The notes under the pieces are model-generated. The model did no database searches, had not been told where the DNA came from, and worked only from the letters and a program-made list of their open reading frames with translations. Positions 61,860 to 64,000 of a stretch of DNA of 64,000 bases are shown here, piece after piece (the first letter of the stretch is position 1; every line of letters starts with the position of its first letter). The position numbers were made by a program, and so were the translations under genes. This DNA is from Marinobacter salarius. Its GTDB lineage: Bacteria; Pseudomonadota; Gammaproteobacteria; Pseudomonadales; Oleiphilaceae. Location of the stretch: positions 2,108,001-2,172,000 of the forward strand of contig CP007152.1 of the NCBI GenBank assembly GCA_000831005.1. Reading direction: 5' to 3'.

Positions 61860-61890
61860 CAAAAAAAACGCCAGCCCGAAGGCTGGCGTT
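61860..61890 (-). terminator. Terminator of acnB (minus strand)
   Basis: Stem AACGCCAGCC / GGCTGGCGTT with a four-base loop, followed on the minus strand by eight Ts, about 30 bases after the acnB stop. Confidence 0.9.
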
Positions 61891-61919
61891 TCCATGGAGC
61901 TAAACTAGAAGGTCAGGTT

Positions 61920-64000
61920 TTAAGCAACGTTCGCTTCAGACGCCTTCTTGGTGTAGTTCTCCATCTGGTCGAAGTTGAGATACTTGTAGATCTCTTTCGA
62001 CATGCTGTTCAGGTCCTTGGCGTACTCCATGTACTCCGCCGGAGACGGGAGTTTGCCCAGTACCGCACCAACCGCTGCCAGTTCCGCAGAGGTCAGGTAC
62101 ACATTGGCACCATCGCCCAGACGGTTCGGGAAGTTACGGGTGGAGGTGGACAGCACCGTGCTCTTGGCTGCCACGCGGGCCTGGTTACCCATGCACAGGG
62201 AGCAGCCCGGCATTTCGGTGCGAACACCGGCGGTGCCGTAGGTGTTGAAGTAGCCTTCTTCCATCAGCTGCGCCTGGTCCATCTTGGTAGGCGGAGACAT
62301 CCACAGGCGGGTCTTCAGCGGCTCCTTGTTCATCTCCAGCAGCTTGCCAGCAGCGCGGAAGTGGCCGATGTTGGTCATGCAGGAACCGATGAACACTTCG
62401 TCGACCTTGTCGCCGGCGACTTCGGACAGGAACTTGGCGTCGTCCGGGTCGTTCGGGCAGCACACGATCGGCTCTTTGATGTCAGCCAGATCGATTTCCA
62501 CAACGTGGGAGTACTCGGCGTCTTTGTCGGCACGCATCAGCTTGGGATCGGCAATCCACTCTTCCATCTGCTGGGCGCGACGCTCCAGGGTGCGCGGGTC
62601 GCCATAACCTTCGGCGATCATCCAGCGCAGCATGGTGATGTTCGAACGCAGGTACTCAGCCACGGACTCTTCAGACAGGTTGATCGTACAACCGGCTGCG
62701 GAACGCTCAGCGGAAGCGTCAGACAGCTCGAACGCCTGCTCAACGGTCAGGTGCTCAAGGCCTTCGATTTCCAGGATGCGACCGGAGAACTCGTTGATCT
62801 TGCCTTTCTTCTCAACGGTCAACATGCCTTGCTTGATGCCGTACAGCGGGATCGCATGTACCAGATCGCGCAGCGTGATGCCTGGCTGCATTTCGCCCTT
62901 GAAGCGAACCAGGACGGATTCCGGCATATCCAGGGGCATAACGCCCGTCGCTGCAGCAAACGCCACCAGACCGGAACCGGCCGGGAAGGAGATGCCCATA
63001 GGGAAGCGGGTGTGAGAGTCGCCGCCGGTACCGACAGTGTCCGGCAACAGCATGCGGTTCAACCAGGAGTGGATGATGCCATCGCCCGGGCGCAGGGAAA
63101 CACCGCCGCGGGTGCGGATGAAGTCCGGCATGGTGTGCTGCATTTCCACGTCAACCGGCTTCGGATAGGCGGCGGTGTGACAGAATGACTGCATCACCAG
63201 GTCGGCCTGGAAGCCCAGACAGGCCAGGTCTTTCAGTTCATCACGGGTCATCGGACCAGTGGTGTCCTGGGAGCCGACCGTAGTCATGTGCGGTTCGCAG
63301 TAAGTGCCGGGGCGAACGCCTTTGTCTTCTTCCAGACCGCAGGCCTTGCCGACCATCTTCTGACCCAGGGTAAAGCCTTTGGTGCCTTCTTCCGGATCAT
63401 TCGGCAGACGGAAGATGTCTGTGGCGCCCATGCCCAGTGCTGCGCGCGCTTGGCGGTCAGGCCACGGCCGATAATCAGCGGAATACGGCCGCCGGCCTGA
63501 ACTTCGTCCAGGATAACCTCTGACTTGAAGCCGAACTCCGAGATGGTTTCACCCGCCTCGTTCAGGATCTTGCCTTCGTAGGGACGGATGTCGATAACGT
63601 CGCCCATGTTCAGGTCGTCAACCGGTGCTTCGAAAACCAGGGCGCCAGCATCTTCCATGGTGTTGAAGAAGATCGGGGCTACTTTGTTACCAATGCACAC
63701 GCCACCGGCGCGCTTGTTCGGAACACCCGGAACGTCGTCACCGAAGAACCACAGTACTGAGTTGGTGGCAGACTTACGTGAGGAGCCGGTACCAACAACG
63801 TCGCCTACGAAGGCAACGGGCAGGCCCTTGGCTTTGATGTCGTCGATCTGACTCATTGGGCCAGTAACACCGGGCTCTTCCGGCTTCAGGCCATCACGCT
63901 CCATTTTATAGGCAGCGCGGGCGTGCAGCGGGATGTCCGGACGGGACCAGGCATCGGGAGCCGGTGACAGGTCGTCGGTGTTGGTTTCGCCGGTAACCTT
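61920..64000 (-). CDS. acnB: Aconitate hydratase B (frameshifted, 5' end beyond window)
   Basis: 4Fe-4S enzyme that interconverts citrate and isocitrate, and 2-methylisocitrate-related substrates, in the TCA cycle. The 5' part lies to the right of the window. Visible are [45 protein letters not shown] and the cluster Cys pair in [14 protein letters not shown]; the end is [10 protein letters not shown]. The frame breaks near 63449: sense GCCAAGCGCGC should be GCCAAGGCGCGC, giving [14 protein letters not shown]. The N-terminal HEAT-like and swivel domains are only partly included. About 693 codons present of about 865. Confidence 0.94.

Noticed and set aside
61827..63188. A 453-codon open frame antisense to acnB
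   Set aside because: Shadow of acnB, reads across the acnB terminator, and has no domain.

Overview
The window looks like chromosomal core sequence from a Marinobacter-like gammaproteobacterium. This rests on protein sequence feel, moderately high GC, a Na+-translocating NADH:quinone reductase (Nqr) operon, a PEP-CTERM-type surface protein and gene order. The order mfd / gap / nqrABCDEF-apbE-nqrM-sthA-gdpD and the order rne / rluC-HAD-sppA / maf / yceD-rpmF-plsX-fabD-fabG-acpP-fabF-pabC-mltG-tmk both match what I recall of Pseudomonas. There is no phage, insertion sequence, CRISPR array or rRNA. Two tRNA genes (Ala-GGC, Glu-TTC) follow gltX.

Layout. 1-3.5 kb: mfd (minus, cut by the left edge). 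3.7-5.2 kb: gap. 5.5-12.7 kb: the complete Nqr operon with its flavin transferase ApbE and maturation factor NqrM. 12.8-14.2 kb: sthA. 14.2-18.8 kb: a minus-strand cluster dusA-tal-terB-like-DAHP synthase-gdpD. 19-22.5 kb: a CLCA_X-type protein, an SDR, an AEC transporter and a Zur-box-controlled znuA. 22.7-24.5 kb: gltX and tRNAs. 24.5-27.1 kb: a tandem PTPS-like enzyme, a MobA-like nucleotidyltransferase and a PEP-CTERM-type protein behind a good sigma-54 promoter. 27.1-30.3 kb: a two-gene unit of a PEGA/MORN protein and a tail-anchored receiver, plus a small membrane protein. 30.4-33.4 kb: an M16 protease. 33.4-37.3 kb: ppsR / ppsA and rraA. 37.4-40.4 kb: small genes (PilZ, SH3, YciI, PHP/RNase AM, YecA-like). 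40.5-43.6 kb: rne. 44.2-55.7 kb: rluC to tmk, including the fatty acid cluster. 55.8-61.7 kb: AraC regulator, putA, putP (proline catabolism). 61.9-64 kb: acnB (minus, cut by the right edge).

The dominant oddity is reading-frame damage. Roughly two dozen one-base indels interrupt mfd, nqrA, nqrB, nqrC, nqrD, nqrF, sthA, gdpD, DAHP synthase, the PTPS-like gene, the MobA-like gene, the PEP-CTERM-type gene, ppsA, rraA, yciI, rne, rluC, fabD, fabF, pabC, mltG, tmk, putA, putP and acnB. Almost all are losses, and most remove one G from a GGC or GGGC on the coding strand. Restoring the base gives proteins of normal family length. Because many are housekeeping or essential genes, I read these as errors in the sequence and annotate each as one gene, giving the break position.
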